Positions 9,191 to 18,432 of a DNA stretch of 64,000 nt are shown piece after piece (within the stretch, counting starts at the first letter, position 1; every line of letters begins with the position of its first letter). The stretch lies in NCBI GenBank assembly GCA_016790165.1, contig JAEUPL010000021.1, positions 149,401 through 213,400 of the forward strand. The letters are read 5' to 3'. This DNA is from Burkholderiales bacterium (GTDB taxonomy: Bacteria > Pseudomonadota > Gammaproteobacteria > Burkholderiales > Casimicrobiaceae). The translations under genes and the position numbers were made by a program. The notes beneath the pieces were generated by a model. The model had not been told where the DNA came from. It ran no database searches and was given only the letters and a program-made list of their open reading frames with translations.

Positions 9191-10729
9191 ATGAGGTTGT
9201 CGCACGTTTTGCAAACCGGTGTATGGTGCCGATTGCCGACGGTTCGCGCGCGGGCCGTCGCCGCTGCGTGGCTGCTGTTCAGCGCGGTGTCAGGCGCTCA
9301 GGATGCGAACCACGGAAAACAGCTCTACAACACATCGCTCGCACCCGGTGAGCTCAGCTGTAGCGCCGGCGCCTGCCATGGCCCCAATCCACTGGCACGG
9401 CAAAACAAAATCCAGAACGGCGATACACCCGACGGTATCGCGTTTGCGCTGAACACGGTCGTGCAGATGGCAGGTCTGCGAGGTCACATCAACGGCGCTC
9501 AGATTCTTGATCTTGCGGCGTACATCGCCGATCCGGCGTCGGCAACCGGAGCGCCGACCCTGCAACTCTCGCCCAGCGCGCTGAACTTTTCGGCCACAGC
9601 GCCAGGCAATACTGCGCCAGCGCAAACGCTCTCGATCAGCAACACCGGCACCGCCGCGCTTTCGATCGGCACCGTTTCGTCGTCGAGCAGCGAATTCCCG
9701 GTCACGACAAACTGCGCGACGGTCGCCGTTGGCAGCTCATGTACGGTGACCGCGGGCTTTGCGCCCGGCACCCTCGGGGCGCGCTCGGCAACGCTTTCCA
9801 TCGCTCACAACGACGTATCGCTCGCCAATCCCTTGCTGGTCGCGTTGACTGGGGATAGCGCCGCGGCCTTCGTGTCCTTCTCGCCGTCCGACGGGCTGAC
9901 GTTCCCACCAACCACCGTGGGACGAAACGCCATGATGCAGACCGTCGAGGTCAGCAACACCGGAAACCTGCCACTCACACTCGCCTCCGTTGCGCTCAAC
10001 CCCTCAGCGTCGTCGTTCGTGATTTCGGTGGCGGGGACGACGTGTGTATCGGGTTTCGTACTGGCTGCTGCGTCAACGTGCCTCCTCGGCATCGTTTACA
10101 CGCCGGCAGCGCCGGGCGGCGAACAAGTGCAACTGGTCATACAACACACGGGCATTGGCGGTTCGACCAGCCTCCCGGTGAGCGGCACCGGCGTTGCGGT
10201 AGGCGCCGGGAATGCCACCATGACCGAATTCCGCTACGCGCCGCTCGACTACTACTTCATGACCTCGCGCGAGGGGGAAAAGGCACTGCTCGATTCGCTC
10301 AACGGCTGGTCGCGGACCGGAGAGTCATTCCCGGTGTTGCCTGATAGCGGAGACGCCGGCAGCGGACGGAAGGGAATTTCGCGCTACTACTTCGATCAGG
10401 TCGCGCGCAACAATTCGCGCGGCAGTCACTTCTATACGCTGGTTGAGAGCGAAAAGCTGGCGCTCACCACACTGAACCCGGGTAACGCGCAACAACCCCG
10501 ATTGCCGTTTAACGAAGGCAGTGACGCGTGGGCGTACGCGCCGGTCATTGAGGGGGTGGGCGGGAGTTGCGCCAGCGGGCAGTTGCCGGTGTACCGTCTG
10601 TTTCGTGCCGCGGCAAAATTCCCCGACGACCCCAATCACCGCTTCACGACCAGCCGTGTGCTCTATGACCAGTTCGTCGCGCTCGGCTGGGACGGTGAGG
10701 GCGTGAAGTTTTGCGTTGCGGCGCAATAA
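9191..10729 (+). CDS. Secreted c-type-cytochrome-like protein with Ig-like repeats and C-terminal DUF5648-type domain
   Basis: About 512 residues from the ATG at 9191 (MRLSHVLQTG), which begins a signal-like segment ending SAVSGAQ; the frame is open from 9137. Mature residues start with a cytochrome-c-like domain (NHGKQLYNTSLAPGELSCSAGACHGPNP) whose haem motif is CSAGACH. That is CX4CH rather than the usual CX2CH. Two Ig-like repeats of the HYDIN/choice-of-anchor-D type follow (LQLSPSALNFSATAPGNTAPAQ and SPSDGLTFPPTTVGRNA). The last 150 residues (YAPLDYYFMTSREGEKALL...FTTSRVLYDQFVALGWDGEG) match the DUF5648 pattern. It probably acts outside the cytoplasm with the DUF1800/DUF1501 pair. Haem attachment through CX4CH is an inference. 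Confidence 0.75.
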   Translation: MRLSHVLQTGVWCRLPTVRARAVAAAWLLFSAVSGAQDANHGKQLYNTSLAPGELSCSAGACHGPNPLARQNKIQNGDTPDGIAFALNTVVQMAGLRGHINGAQILDLAAYIADPASATGAPTLQLSPSALNFSATAPGNTAPAQTLSISNTGTAALSIGTVSSSSSEFPVTTNCATVAVGSSCTVTAGFAPGTLGARSATLSIAHNDVSLANPLLVALTGDSAAAFVSFSPSDGLTFPPTTVGRNAMMQTVEVSNTGNLPLTLASVALNPSASSFVISVAGTTCVSGFVLAAASTCLLGIVYTPAAPGGEQVQLVIQHTGIGGSTSLPVSGTGVAVGAGNATMTEFRYAPLDYYFMTSREGEKALLDSLNGWSRTGESFPVLPDSGDAGSGRKGISRYYFDQVARNNSRGSHFYTLVESEKLALTTLNPGNAQQPRLPFNEGSDAWAYAPVIEGVGGSCASGQLPVYRLFRAAAKFPDDPNHRFTTSRVLYDQFVALGWDGEGVKFCVAAQ

Positions 10730-10743
10730 CGTCCAGTTGACCC

Positions 10744-11718
10744 ATGGCGAACCAGACGACCGACGGGGCAACGGCGGCCCCGTTCTATGAAACCGGCGAG
10801 CGGTCGGACGATCACCGCTTCCACTTCGGTGCGATGGCGAGCGCTTGCGAAGTGCGCCTGGCTGGCGTCTCCCGCGATGTGGCAGCAACATGGGCCGCGC
10901 AAGCCATCAACGAGGTGCGGCGCATTGAACTCAAGTATTCGCGCTACCTTGCGGACAGCGTCGTGTCGCGAATCAACGCATCGGCGGGCGTGGCTACCGG
11001 ATGCGAGCTCGACGCGGAAACGGCACAGTTGCTCGCGTTCGCGGATCAGCTTTTTCACCTGAGCGACGGCCTCTTCGATATCACGTCCGGCGTACTGCGC
11101 CGGGCGTGGAATTTCCGCGAGCCCCAGTTGCCCAGTCCAGATCGCATCGCGGCCCTGCTGCCGCTCGTGGGATGGCGCGAAGTGCGCCGGGAAACGGTGA
11201 AGGGCACGACCCGCGTGACCTTGCCACGCGCCGGCATGGAGCTTGACTTGGGTGGCTTTGGCAAGGAATACGCAGCCGACCGCGCGGCGGCACTGCTCAG
11301 TCAGGCAGGCGCAACACGCGGCCTGGTGAACCTGGGCGGCGACTTGCGCGCGCTTGGCCCCCAATCCGATGATGAGCCGTGGAGCATCGGCATCCAGCAC
11401 CCGCGCGATCCGGCGAGCACGATCGCCAGCATTCGACTGGCGCGCGGTGCGCTCACCACCAGTGGCGACTATGAGCGCTATTTTGATCTCGACGGCAAGC
11501 GTTACTGCCATATCCTCAATCCGCAGACTGGCTGGCCGATCGATGGATGGCAAGCAGTCAGCGTGGTTGCACCGCTCGCCGTCGCAGCGGGCGCGATGAG
11601 CACCATCGCCATGCTCAAGGGTGACGCCGCGGCGGCGTTCCTGGCCACCCAGCAGGTAGCCTGGCTGGGCGTTGACAAAGCTGGCGAAGTCATCCGCCAC
11701 GGAATAGCGACGTGCTGA
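10744..11718 (+). CDS. apbE: ApbE-family FAD:protein FMN transferase
   Basis: A 324-residue ApbE/flavin transferase, which uses FAD to attach FMN covalently to a threonine of a target flavoprotein. Family features include FGAMASACEVRL near the N-terminus, LSDGLFDITSGVLRRAW, ELDLGGFGKEYAADRAA, GLVNLGGDLRALG and the C-terminal CHILNPQTGWPI with ALTTSGDYERYF. No signal peptide or lipobox is evident, unlike many ApbE proteins, so it may work in the cytoplasm. It begins 14 bases after the cytochrome-like gene and probably shares its transcript. No obvious substrate carrying the usual flavinylation motif is visible in the neighbours. Confidence 0.92.
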   Translation: MANQTTDGATAAPFYETGERSDDHRFHFGAMASACEVRLAGVSRDVAATWAAQAINEVRRIELKYSRYLADSVVSRINASAGVATGCELDAETAQLLAFADQLFHLSDGLFDITSGVLRRAWNFREPQLPSPDRIAALLPLVGWREVRRETVKGTTRVTLPRAGMELDLGGFGKEYAADRAAALLSQAGATRGLVNLGGDLRALGPQSDDEPWSIGIQHPRDPASTIASIRLARGALTTSGDYERYFDLDGKRYCHILNPQTGWPIDGWQAVSVVAPLAVAAGAMSTIAMLKGDAAAAFLATQQVAWLGVDKAGEVIRHGIATC

Positions 11719-12170
11719 GGACGCACCAGCGGTCCGACGGTGCCATTGGCACCGATTCAGCGCCGGTAACAGCTTGGCGCGATTTCCAGACGGAATAGAC
11801 TGTATCTTGGGGGTTTCGGAACATTTGACCTCACAAGTCGACTTCATGCATTTCATGCGTTCAAGCACCGAATCGCCGTCGCTTTGCCGTGAAAGCTGTT
11901 GAGATTTGTTGTCGCGAAAACCCAACGCGTAGCCCGCTCATACCAGAGCGTGCCCGGCGGAATCCTTGCCGCGCTGCCAAACATCGCTACATTTACCGCA
12001 GGCCGTCTGCCGAATGCAATTGCTTACCTCCGCTCTCCGCAGCCCCGTGCTGCCTCCGTCTCCGGCGCCATGCCTTCTCCGGCATGCTCGGCTGCTGCGT
12101 TAACTGTGTCGAGCTGCCCTGCGCCCGCCCCCTTCCCGTTGTTTCTGTCTTTCTCCCCGCAAGGAACTTC
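11719..12170. other. Long non-coding stretch upstream of the PhoH gene
   Basis: About 450 bases between apbE and the chosen start of the PhoH-family gene. The frame is technically open from 11889, but that part lacks family similarity. The first half carries a copy of the dispersed palindromic repeat (11768-11900). The second half is pyrimidine-rich close to the gene and ends with AAGGAACTTC before the ATG at 12171. It must hold the promoter, which I cannot place. Confidence 0.5.
11768..11900. repeat. Dispersed palindromic repeat, copy 1
   Basis: Outer boxes AACAGCTT (from 11768) and AAAGCTGTT (ending 11900) are inverted relative to each other. They face a central palindromic box AAGTCGACTT at 11835-11844. 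The distance from the centre box to the right outer box (65 bases, 11836-11900) is the same as in the other copies at 28.3, 47.0 and 61.2 kb. Sequence between the boxes is poorly conserved, so it is the box layout that identifies the copy. Confidence 0.6.
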
Positions 12171-13616
12171 ATGACGCAATCCAAATCGCGTGTCGTGTCC
12201 ATTTCGTCGCGCTCGCCCAAGACGCGCGCCACGCCCACCAAACTGTTCGTGTTGGACACCAACGTGCTGATGCACGACCCGACCTCGTTGTACCGGTTTG
12301 AAGAACACGACATCTTTCTGCCCATCTGCACGCTGGAGGAACTCGACAATCACAAGAAGGGCACGCTGGAAGTCAATCGCAACGCGCGTCAGGCGTCGCG
12401 GTTCCTCGACGGGCTGGTCGGCGGCTTTGAGAATGGCATCGCCGAAGGCATTCCGCTGAACAAAGCCTCCCAGGGCAGCGCCACCGGCCGCCTGTTCCTG
12501 CAGACCGAACCAATCAGCGTGCAACTTCCGTCGTCGTTCGCACCGGGCAAGGCCGACAACGAGATCATCGCGGTCTGCCTGCACCTGCAGAAGAAGCTGC
12601 CGAAGCGCCACGTCGTGCTGGTGTCGAAGGACATCAACATGCGCATCAAAGCCCGTGCGCTGAACGTTGACGCAGAGGATTACTTCAACGACAAGGTGCT
12701 GGAAGACAGCGACCTTCTCTACACCGGCATGACCGAGTTGCCCGCCGATTTCTGGGAGAAGCACGGCAAGGGCGTCGAGAGCTGGCAACAGGGCGGCGCC
12801 ACCTTCTACAAGATCACCGGCCCGATCGTGCCCAAACTGCTGGTCAATGAATTCGTCTACACCGAGATCGACACGCCGTTCTACGCACGGGTGATCGCGA
12901 TCGAGGGCAAAAGCGCGACGTTGCAGACACTGCGCGACTTCGGCCACCACAAGAACGCTGTCTGGGGCATCACCGCGCGCAATCGCGAGCAGAACTTTGC
13001 CATGAACCTGCTGATGAACCCGGACGTGGACTTTGTTACCCTGCTCGGCCAGGCCGGTACCGGCAAGACATTGCTCACGCTTGCGGCGGGCCTGCAGCTC
13101 ACGCTGGACCAGAAAATCTACAACGAGATCATCATGACCCGCGTCACCGTGCCGGTCGGGGAGGACATCGGCTTTTTGCCGGGCACAGAGGAAGAAAAGA
13201 TGACACCATGGATGGGGGCGCTGGAGGACAACCTCGACGTGCTGATGGGCGCCGACAACCACGAGGGTGGCGACTGGGGCCGCGCCGCCAGCAACGAGTT
13301 GATCCGGTCACGCGTCAAGGTGAAGAGCCTCAACTTCATGCGCGGTCGTACCTTTCTGAACAAACTCCTCATCATCGACGAAGCACAAAACCTGACGCCG
13401 AAGCAAATGAAGACCCTGGTCACGCGCGCCGGCCCGGGCACCAAGGTGGTCTGCCTCGGCAACATCGCGCAGATCGATACGCCCTACCTCACCGAAGGTT
13501 CGTCCGGCCTGACCTACGTCGTCGACCGGTTTAAAGGCTGGCCACACGCCGGACACGTCACGCTGCAACGCGGCGAACGTTCACGGCTGGCGGATTACGC
13601 TGCAGAAATTCTTTGA
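12171..13616 (+). CDS. PhoH-family protein with N-terminal PIN domain
   Basis: 481 residues from the ATG at 12171 (MTQSKSRVVSISSR), preceded by AAGGAACTTC. The N-terminal PIN ribonuclease-like domain begins TKLFVLDTNVLMHDPTSLYRFEEH and keeps the acidic residues of PIN nucleases. The C-terminal PhoH ATPase has Walker A GQAGTGKT at residues 293-300 and Walker B LLIIDEAQNLTPKQMKTLVTR. This PIN-PhoH fusion (PhoH2/YlaK type) is linked to RNA unwinding and cleavage. Despite the name, phosphate-starvation control should not be assumed. It is transcribed alone. Confidence 0.94.
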   Translation: MTQSKSRVVSISSRSPKTRATPTKLFVLDTNVLMHDPTSLYRFEEHDIFLPICTLEELDNHKKGTLEVNRNARQASRFLDGLVGGFENGIAEGIPLNKASQGSATGRLFLQTEPISVQLPSSFAPGKADNEIIAVCLHLQKKLPKRHVVLVSKDINMRIKARALNVDAEDYFNDKVLEDSDLLYTGMTELPADFWEKHGKGVESWQQGGATFYKITGPIVPKLLVNEFVYTEIDTPFYARVIAIEGKSATLQTLRDFGHHKNAVWGITARNREQNFAMNLLMNPDVDFVTLLGQAGTGKTLLTLAAGLQLTLDQKIYNEIIMTRVTVPVGEDIGFLPGTEEEKMTPWMGALEDNLDVLMGADNHEGGDWGRAASNELIRSRVKVKSLNFMRGRTFLNKLLIIDEAQNLTPKQMKTLVTRAGPGTKVVCLGNIAQIDTPYLTEGSSGLTYVVDRFKGWPHAGHVTLQRGERSRLADYAAEIL

Positions 13617-13691
13617 TACGGCAGCGCTCGTCGCGCCAGCGCGGCACCGTACACTGCCGCGTCCGATATTGAGCGGGTCAGGAGGTTGATC

Positions 13692-14645
13692 ATGAAGAAA
13701 CTGTTGCAAAGCGTGGCCGTTGGCGCGCTGTTCGTTGCGCCGGCATCGGCACTGGCGCAGGGTGCGTTCCCTGAACGTGCCATCAACTACATCATCCCGT
13801 TCGTGCCGGGCGGCGAGAGCGATATCGCTGCGCGACTGCAAGGCAAGGTAGCCGCCAAGCTCACGGGCAAGGACTTCGTCGTGCAGAACAAAGCGGGCGC
13901 CGGTGGTGCGCTGGCCTGGGGCCAACTCAACAGCCTGCCGGGAGACGGCTACACCGTCGTCGGCAGCAACCTGCCGCATTTGATCCTGCAGCCGCTCGAA
14001 GGCCAGGTGCAGTACAAAACCGACGATATCGTGAACGTGTTCTTCTTTCACTACACGCCCGACGCGTTGGTGGTCGCTGCGGATTCGCCATATCGCACGT
14101 TTGCCGATCTGGCAGCCGCGGCCAAGGCTAGCCCTGGCAAGCTGACGATTGCCGGCAGCGGTACGAATTCTGCCAATCACATGGCGTTCCAGCGGCTCGA
14201 AGTGCAGGGCAAGCTGAAGATGACCTATGTCCCTTTCAAGGGAACGGGCGACCTGACGACGGCGCTGCTCGGCAAGCACGTTGACGCGGCGATGACGTAT
14301 CCGACGTTCGCCGTGGCGAACAAGGAAAAGACGCGTGTCCTCGCCGTGGCCACGCCGAACCGTCTTCCGCAGTTCCCCAATACACCGACTTTCCGTGAGC
14401 TCGGCTTCGACTGGGTGGACGGCGCCTACCGCGGCGTCGCGGTACCGAAGTCCACGCCCGAGGCAGTGCGCAAGCAGCTGTCAGAACTATTTTTCCGGAT
14501 CAACAACGAACCTGAGCACCGCAAGCAAATGCTGGATGGTGGTTACGAACAAATCGACGTCACCTACGAACAGATGGGCGAGTTCATGAAAAAACGCACC
14601 GCCGAAACGATGCCGCTGGCGCGCCAGATGGGGCTGGTCAAGTAG
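13692..14645 (+). CDS. Bug-family (TctC) tripartite tricarboxylate transporter receptor
   Basis: About 317 residues from the ATG at 13692, which sits 6 bases after a strong GGAGG. A signal peptide (MKKLLQSVAVGALFVAPASALAQ) leads into a Bug periplasmic binding domain: FPERAINYIIPFVPGGESDIAAR, then AGAGGALAWGQL, then the C-terminal EVRKQL-like region. Bug receptors capture small carboxylates in the periplasm for the TctAB permease. No tctA or tctB lies nearby, so this is one of the many orphan Bug proteins typical of Burkholderiales. The ligand cannot be predicted. Confidence 0.93.
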   Translation: MKKLLQSVAVGALFVAPASALAQGAFPERAINYIIPFVPGGESDIAARLQGKVAAKLTGKDFVVQNKAGAGGALAWGQLNSLPGDGYTVVGSNLPHLILQPLEGQVQYKTDDIVNVFFFHYTPDALVVAADSPYRTFADLAAAAKASPGKLTIAGSGTNSANHMAFQRLEVQGKLKMTYVPFKGTGDLTTALLGKHVDAAMTYPTFAVANKEKTRVLAVATPNRLPQFPNTPTFRELGFDWVDGAYRGVAVPKSTPEAVRKQLSELFFRINNEPEHRKQMLDGGYEQIDVTYEQMGEFMKKRTAETMPLARQMGLVK

Positions 14646-14709
14646 CGCGCACTGCACGAGGCCAACGAAGCGTCGCGTCGGGCTTGGCAGCGATGCGACG
14701 ACGGGACGG

Positions 14710-15405
14710 TCAGGCGATTTCGACGACGCCGCGCTCGGGCATCGGTTGCGCCGGTGCATTGGCGGCGCGCAGCTTCGCCATCTGCACACGCAGCCAGTCT
14801 ACCAGTGGCTGCCACGCTTCAAGCTGGTTCTCAGTGCGTGCCTTCGGCAAATCATAAATCGACACACCGTCGCGCGCGCATTGTGGATACACAACGCTGT
14901 CGGGCACAAACATCACGACGGGCAAGCCGCTGCGTTGAAAGAAACTGTTCAACTCTTGCGCCATGCGCGTTCGGCTGTCAGTCCGGCTGCCAACCAGGCC
15001 GATCGCTACCTTGCCAGACTGGACGTTGGTGTCTTGATGCAGTTTGATGAGAAATTTCGCGGTAGCTTCAATGTCGAACACCGACGGATTCACTGGCACC
15101 AATACAAAATTTGCGCGAGACAACAGGTAGGTACGATCCGCGCGACGCAGGCGAGCGTGCGTGTCGATCACCATCCACTGCGGCGCAAAGGCGCGCAGCT
15201 CTTCCATGTCGGTCTCTTCAGTCCACGACATGATCTTGGGCAGTGACGCTGGGCGCCGCGCCAGCCAGTTGGTCGCTGACTGCTGCTTGTCGAGATCCAT
15301 GATCACCACACGCTGCTTGGACTGCGCCAGCATGCCGGCGATGTTGGTCGCGAGCGTCGATTTGCCCGCGCCGCCTTTTGGATTGGCCACAAGAATGGTG
15401 TACAT
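14710..15405 (-). CDS. ParA/MinD-family ATPase, divergent paralogue
   Basis: 231 residues from the ATG at 15405 (MYTILVANPKGGAGKSTLATN), with the deviant Walker A KGGAGKST. An in-frame start further upstream (15474) adds a segment with no family similarity. The Walker B/switch II region reads WMVIDTHARLRRADRTYLLSRANFVLVP. The family normally has DTPP or DAPAG here, as the neighbouring paralogue does, so this copy has diverged at a nucleotide-sensing site. It lies 90 bases downstream of a second ParA-like gene with about the same fold and length, evidently a tandem duplication. No parB or centromere-like repeats are adjacent, so the cargo it positions is unknown. Confidence 0.88.
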   Translation of the reverse strand: MYTILVANPKGGAGKSTLATNIAGMLAQSKQRVVIMDLDKQQSATNWLARRPASLPKIMSWTEETDMEELRAFAPQWMVIDTHARLRRADRTYLLSRANFVLVPVNPSVFDIEATAKFLIKLHQDTNVQSGKVAIGLVGSRTDSRTRMAQELNSFFQRSGLPVVMFVPDSVVYPQCARDGVSIYDLPKARTENQLEAWQPLVDWLRVQMAKLRAANAPAQPMPERGVVEIA

Positions 15406-15495
15406 GCGCGGAAGTGTAGCGCGCGCCACGCTGAAAGCACCAGCCGACGCGGCTTGGGCTACCGCCGAACACATGCCATCAGCATAATGCAGTAG

Positions 15496-16146
15496 TCAGG
15501 GGCGATGCGATTTCGCCGCTACGGCCGTCTGCAACCAGTGCAGGATGGGCGGCCAGTCCCCCCATGCATCCTCGGCGCGCGAGCGCGGCTGGTCGAAGAT
15601 GGAGAGGCCGTCGCGTGCCGCATGCACATAGAGCTGCGAGTCGCGAATGTGCGTGAGCACGTCGAGCGACAAGGGTGCAAGGAAAGCATCCAGGTCAGAC
15701 GCAGCGATCGTGCGGCCGTCGACTTTGGAGCCCACAATCGCGAGCGCGCGCTTGCCGTCTTTCACCGGCTTCAGCGCCGTCAGTTCGCTCACAAAATCAG
15801 CCGTCGCTTCAAAGTCGAACGACGATGTCGCCACCGGCACCAGCACGGCATCGGCAACCTTGACCATCTCGGCGAGCGCGTGCCCGTGCAGCCCGGCAGG
15901 AGCGTCCACGATGAGCCATTGCGGCGCGTAGTCGCGAATGATCTTCGGGTCCGTGTCGGGAAGCGCACCGCGCACCTCGGGGAACCCGCGCGGGCGACGT
16001 CCCAGCCAGCGTGCAGCAGAGCGCTGACGATCCATATCCAGGATCACCACGCGCTGACGCTTGCCGGCCAGATAGGCCGCCAGATTGGTGGCGACAGTGG
16101 TCTTGCCGGCACCGCCCTTGGGATTGGCGACGAGTACGGTAAACAT
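15496..16146 (-). CDS. ParA/MinD-family ATPase
   Basis: 216 residues with a canonical ParA-type deviant Walker A at residues 9-17 (PKGGAGKTT) and an intact switch II (WLIVDAPAGLHGHALAEMVKVADAVLVP). It is upstream of, and probably co-transcribed with, the paralogue at 14710-15405, sharing motifs such as FDIEATA/FDFEATA and the C-terminal ARDG(V/L)SI(Y/F)D. Small ParA-like ATPases without ParB position plasmids, chemotaxis arrays, carboxysomes or other cargos. None of those cargos is encoded here. Confidence 0.9.
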   Translation of the reverse strand: MFTVLVANPKGGAGKTTVATNLAAYLAGKRQRVVILDMDRQRSAARWLGRRPRGFPEVRGALPDTDPKIIRDYAPQWLIVDAPAGLHGHALAEMVKVADAVLVPVATSSFDFEATADFVSELTALKPVKDGKRALAIVGSKVDGRTIAASDLDAFLAPLSLDVLTHIRDSQLYVHAARDGLSIFDQPRSRAEDAWGDWPPILHWLQTAVAAKSHRP

Positions 16147-16313
16147 GGCAAATGACAGGGAAATCAGGTCGGCTGGCAGTATAGGGCAGCGTTCGGCGAG
16201 ATGCGAATCCGGCGAACGACCCGGCGAGGGCTACTCACCCATTGCGCTGGCTAGGAGCCTGCGCGGCAGAAAATTCCTTCTGCGAATGACGAGTTCTTCT
16301 GCGTCGCAAACTC

Positions 16314-18338
16314 CTAGCGGAGCAAGTGCCGCGCCAAAAACGACTCCATCCTTGAGTAGAACTCGATTCGATTCTCCAGTTTGGCGTAGCCATGGCCCTC
16401 GTCGGTCTTGATCATCCATTCCACTGGCTTACCGAGCCGCAGCAGCGCGTCGCGCATTTTTTCTCCGTGGATCAATGGCACACGACGGTCCTCACCGCCG
16501 TATGCCATCAACACCGGCTTGTTAATGCGGTCGGCGTTTTGCGCGGGTGATGTCGCCTTGAGCTGTGCAGCATCGCGCTCCGGGTCGCCGACCATGATCG
16601 GAAACAGATAGCGCATGAAATCGCTGTCGCTGGCATCCGACCAGGTGACCGAGTGAAACAACTGCAGATCGGTCACGCCAACGTAATTGATCGCGCACTG
16701 AAACAACTCCGGAGTCCTGACGAGAGCCTGCATTGCGGCGTAGCCGCCGTAGCTGGCGCCGTAGATGCACAATCGCTTCGGATCGGCAATGCCTTGCTTG
16801 ACAGCCCACTGGGCGCTGTCGGTGACGTCGTCCTGCATCGCGAGCCCCCATTGTTTGAAGCTCGCGAGCAGATGTTTGTAGCCCATGCCCGTGGTACCGC
16901 GAAAATTCGGCTGCAACACGGCGTAGCCGCGCGAGGCCAGGAACTGCGCCTCGGCGTCCCAACGCCACGTGTAGCCTGGCACCCATGGCCCACCATGCAC
17001 GATCACCACCATCGGCAGTTGCTTCGCCGGCACACCACGCGGTACCGTCAGCAGCGCCGTCAGCGGCAGATCGTCGCGCGCAGCAAACTTCACAATGCGC
17101 GATTCCGCCATCTGCGCAGGCTTGATCCACGGCCGGGCGTCAATCAGAAATTCCAGCTTGGCGCTCTGGAAGTCGTAGAGATAGACGGTACCAGGCGATC
17201 GGTCAGACAACGAGTAAACCAGCATGCGCCGCGACTGCTGCGGCGGCGTGAAAAGATTCACTGCGTTGGGCAGCTTCGCATCGAATTGGCGCTGCAACGC
17301 TGCCCAGCGGTCGTCCAGCCAGGTAATGGTTTGCCGTTCGCCATTCCACCAGACGCCTGCCAGCTTGCGGCTGAGCGGGTCGAAGATCGGCGAGATCATG
17401 TCGTATTCGTCTCGCGACGCGAGCACCGCTTGTGTTTGCCCTTTGTCGTCAAGGCGAAGCAACGAGGCGGTCCCGCGCGTACCCGCGATCACCTTGCGGT
17501 CACGCAGCCCAAGGCCGTAGATCGCACCGTCGTAGCCGATGGCCACCGCACCATTGGCAGGCTCACGAAAGTCACCGTCGGACCACTTGACCCAGGGCGA
17601 TTTTTCATCGGCTCGGTAGTAGGTACGCGCAGTCGTGCCCTTCATACTGATCGCCCCGCGCGGCACGCCGGCGCGGTCCAGCGCCCAGCTCTGCACGTCG
17701 CCGGGGTTGTCGTAGCTCAAAAGCGTCTTGCGTGCCGTGCGCGTGTTGAGGCGGTAGACGTCGATGGCGTCGTAGCTTCGTTCGTTGACCGAGACGATCA
17801 GGTCATCGCTGCCGTCGTTCAGCGGCATCAGCACCCGGGTGACGCGGGGCCGCATCACCACCGCGGACCCGTCACCGTAGGGCAGAGCGAGCCGACGGGC
17901 ATTGTTGCCATCCCGGTCTACCGCGAAGAGCCCACCGGTGCGCCACGGGTTGATCTGTCCGACAGGATCGCTGGCATTGCCGCTGACAAAGGCGAGGCGC
18001 GTGGAGTTGACCCAATAGTGTTCAACCACGTCGGCATCGGGGAGCGTGGCGACCATGCGCGACGTGCGCCGCTCGACGTCGATGACGGCGAGACCTAACC
18101 GCCCACTGGCGCGCGCCAGAAAGGCCAAATGGTTGCCATCAGGCGAAAGCGCCGGTCGCAGCACGTCCGGCGCGCGAAAGAAATCTTGCAGGGGTACCTG
18201 GGTCGGTGCCGGACCCGGCGTTGTCTGCCCTTGCGCGTGCACACAGGTCGCGGCACTCGCCAGGATCACTGCGCGTGCAAGCCAAATCAGCGCATTACGC
18301 GCGGAGCGACTAGCCCCTGTCCAACGTTGACACATCAT
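16314..18338 (-). CDS. Secreted S9-family (prolyl oligopeptidase-like) peptidase
   Basis: About 674 residues. I start at the ATG at 18338 (MMCQRWTGAS), followed by a signal peptide ending CVHAQGQ; the frame opens at 18419. An N-terminal seven-bladed beta-propeller (LSPDGNHLAFLARA, DRDGNNARRLALP) caps a C-terminal alpha/beta hydrolase. The catalytic serine is in GASYGGYAAM, the aspartate in AYGGEDRRVP and the histidine in DEGHGYAK. It should cleave peptides in the periplasm or outside the cell. It stands alone between the ParA pair and the LytTR operon. Confidence 0.93.
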   Translation of the reverse strand: MMCQRWTGASRSARNALIWLARAVILASAATCVHAQGQTTPGPAPTQVPLQDFFRAPDVLRPALSPDGNHLAFLARASGRLGLAVIDVERRTSRMVATLPDADVVEHYWVNSTRLAFVSGNASDPVGQINPWRTGGLFAVDRDGNNARRLALPYGDGSAVVMRPRVTRVLMPLNDGSDDLIVSVNERSYDAIDVYRLNTRTARKTLLSYDNPGDVQSWALDRAGVPRGAISMKGTTARTYYRADEKSPWVKWSDGDFREPANGAVAIGYDGAIYGLGLRDRKVIAGTRGTASLLRLDDKGQTQAVLASRDEYDMISPIFDPLSRKLAGVWWNGERQTITWLDDRWAALQRQFDAKLPNAVNLFTPPQQSRRMLVYSLSDRSPGTVYLYDFQSAKLEFLIDARPWIKPAQMAESRIVKFAARDDLPLTALLTVPRGVPAKQLPMVVIVHGGPWVPGYTWRWDAEAQFLASRGYAVLQPNFRGTTGMGYKHLLASFKQWGLAMQDDVTDSAQWAVKQGIADPKRLCIYGASYGGYAAMQALVRTPELFQCAINYVGVTDLQLFHSVTWSDASDSDFMRYLFPIMVGDPERDAAQLKATSPAQNADRINKPVLMAYGGEDRRVPLIHGEKMRDALLRLGKPVEWMIKTDEGHGYAKLENRIEFYSRMESFLARHLLR

Positions 18339-18432
18339 CGCAGTGTGAACCCGGAACACAACGAAGCGAAGCTCATTGCGACGAACGACGATCCGTGTCG
18401 ATGAGTGACGACCAGGCACAACGCCGCCAGTG

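Noticed and set aside
11045-11056. ATCAGCTTTTT, resembling an outer box of the dispersed repeat
   Set aside because: It is inside the apbE coding sequence and no AAGTCGACT box lies at the expected distance, so it is coincidental.
12024-13262. 412-codon minus-strand frame opposite the PhoH gene
   Set aside because: Antisense to a gene with intact PIN and PhoH motifs; His/Gln-rich shadow composition.
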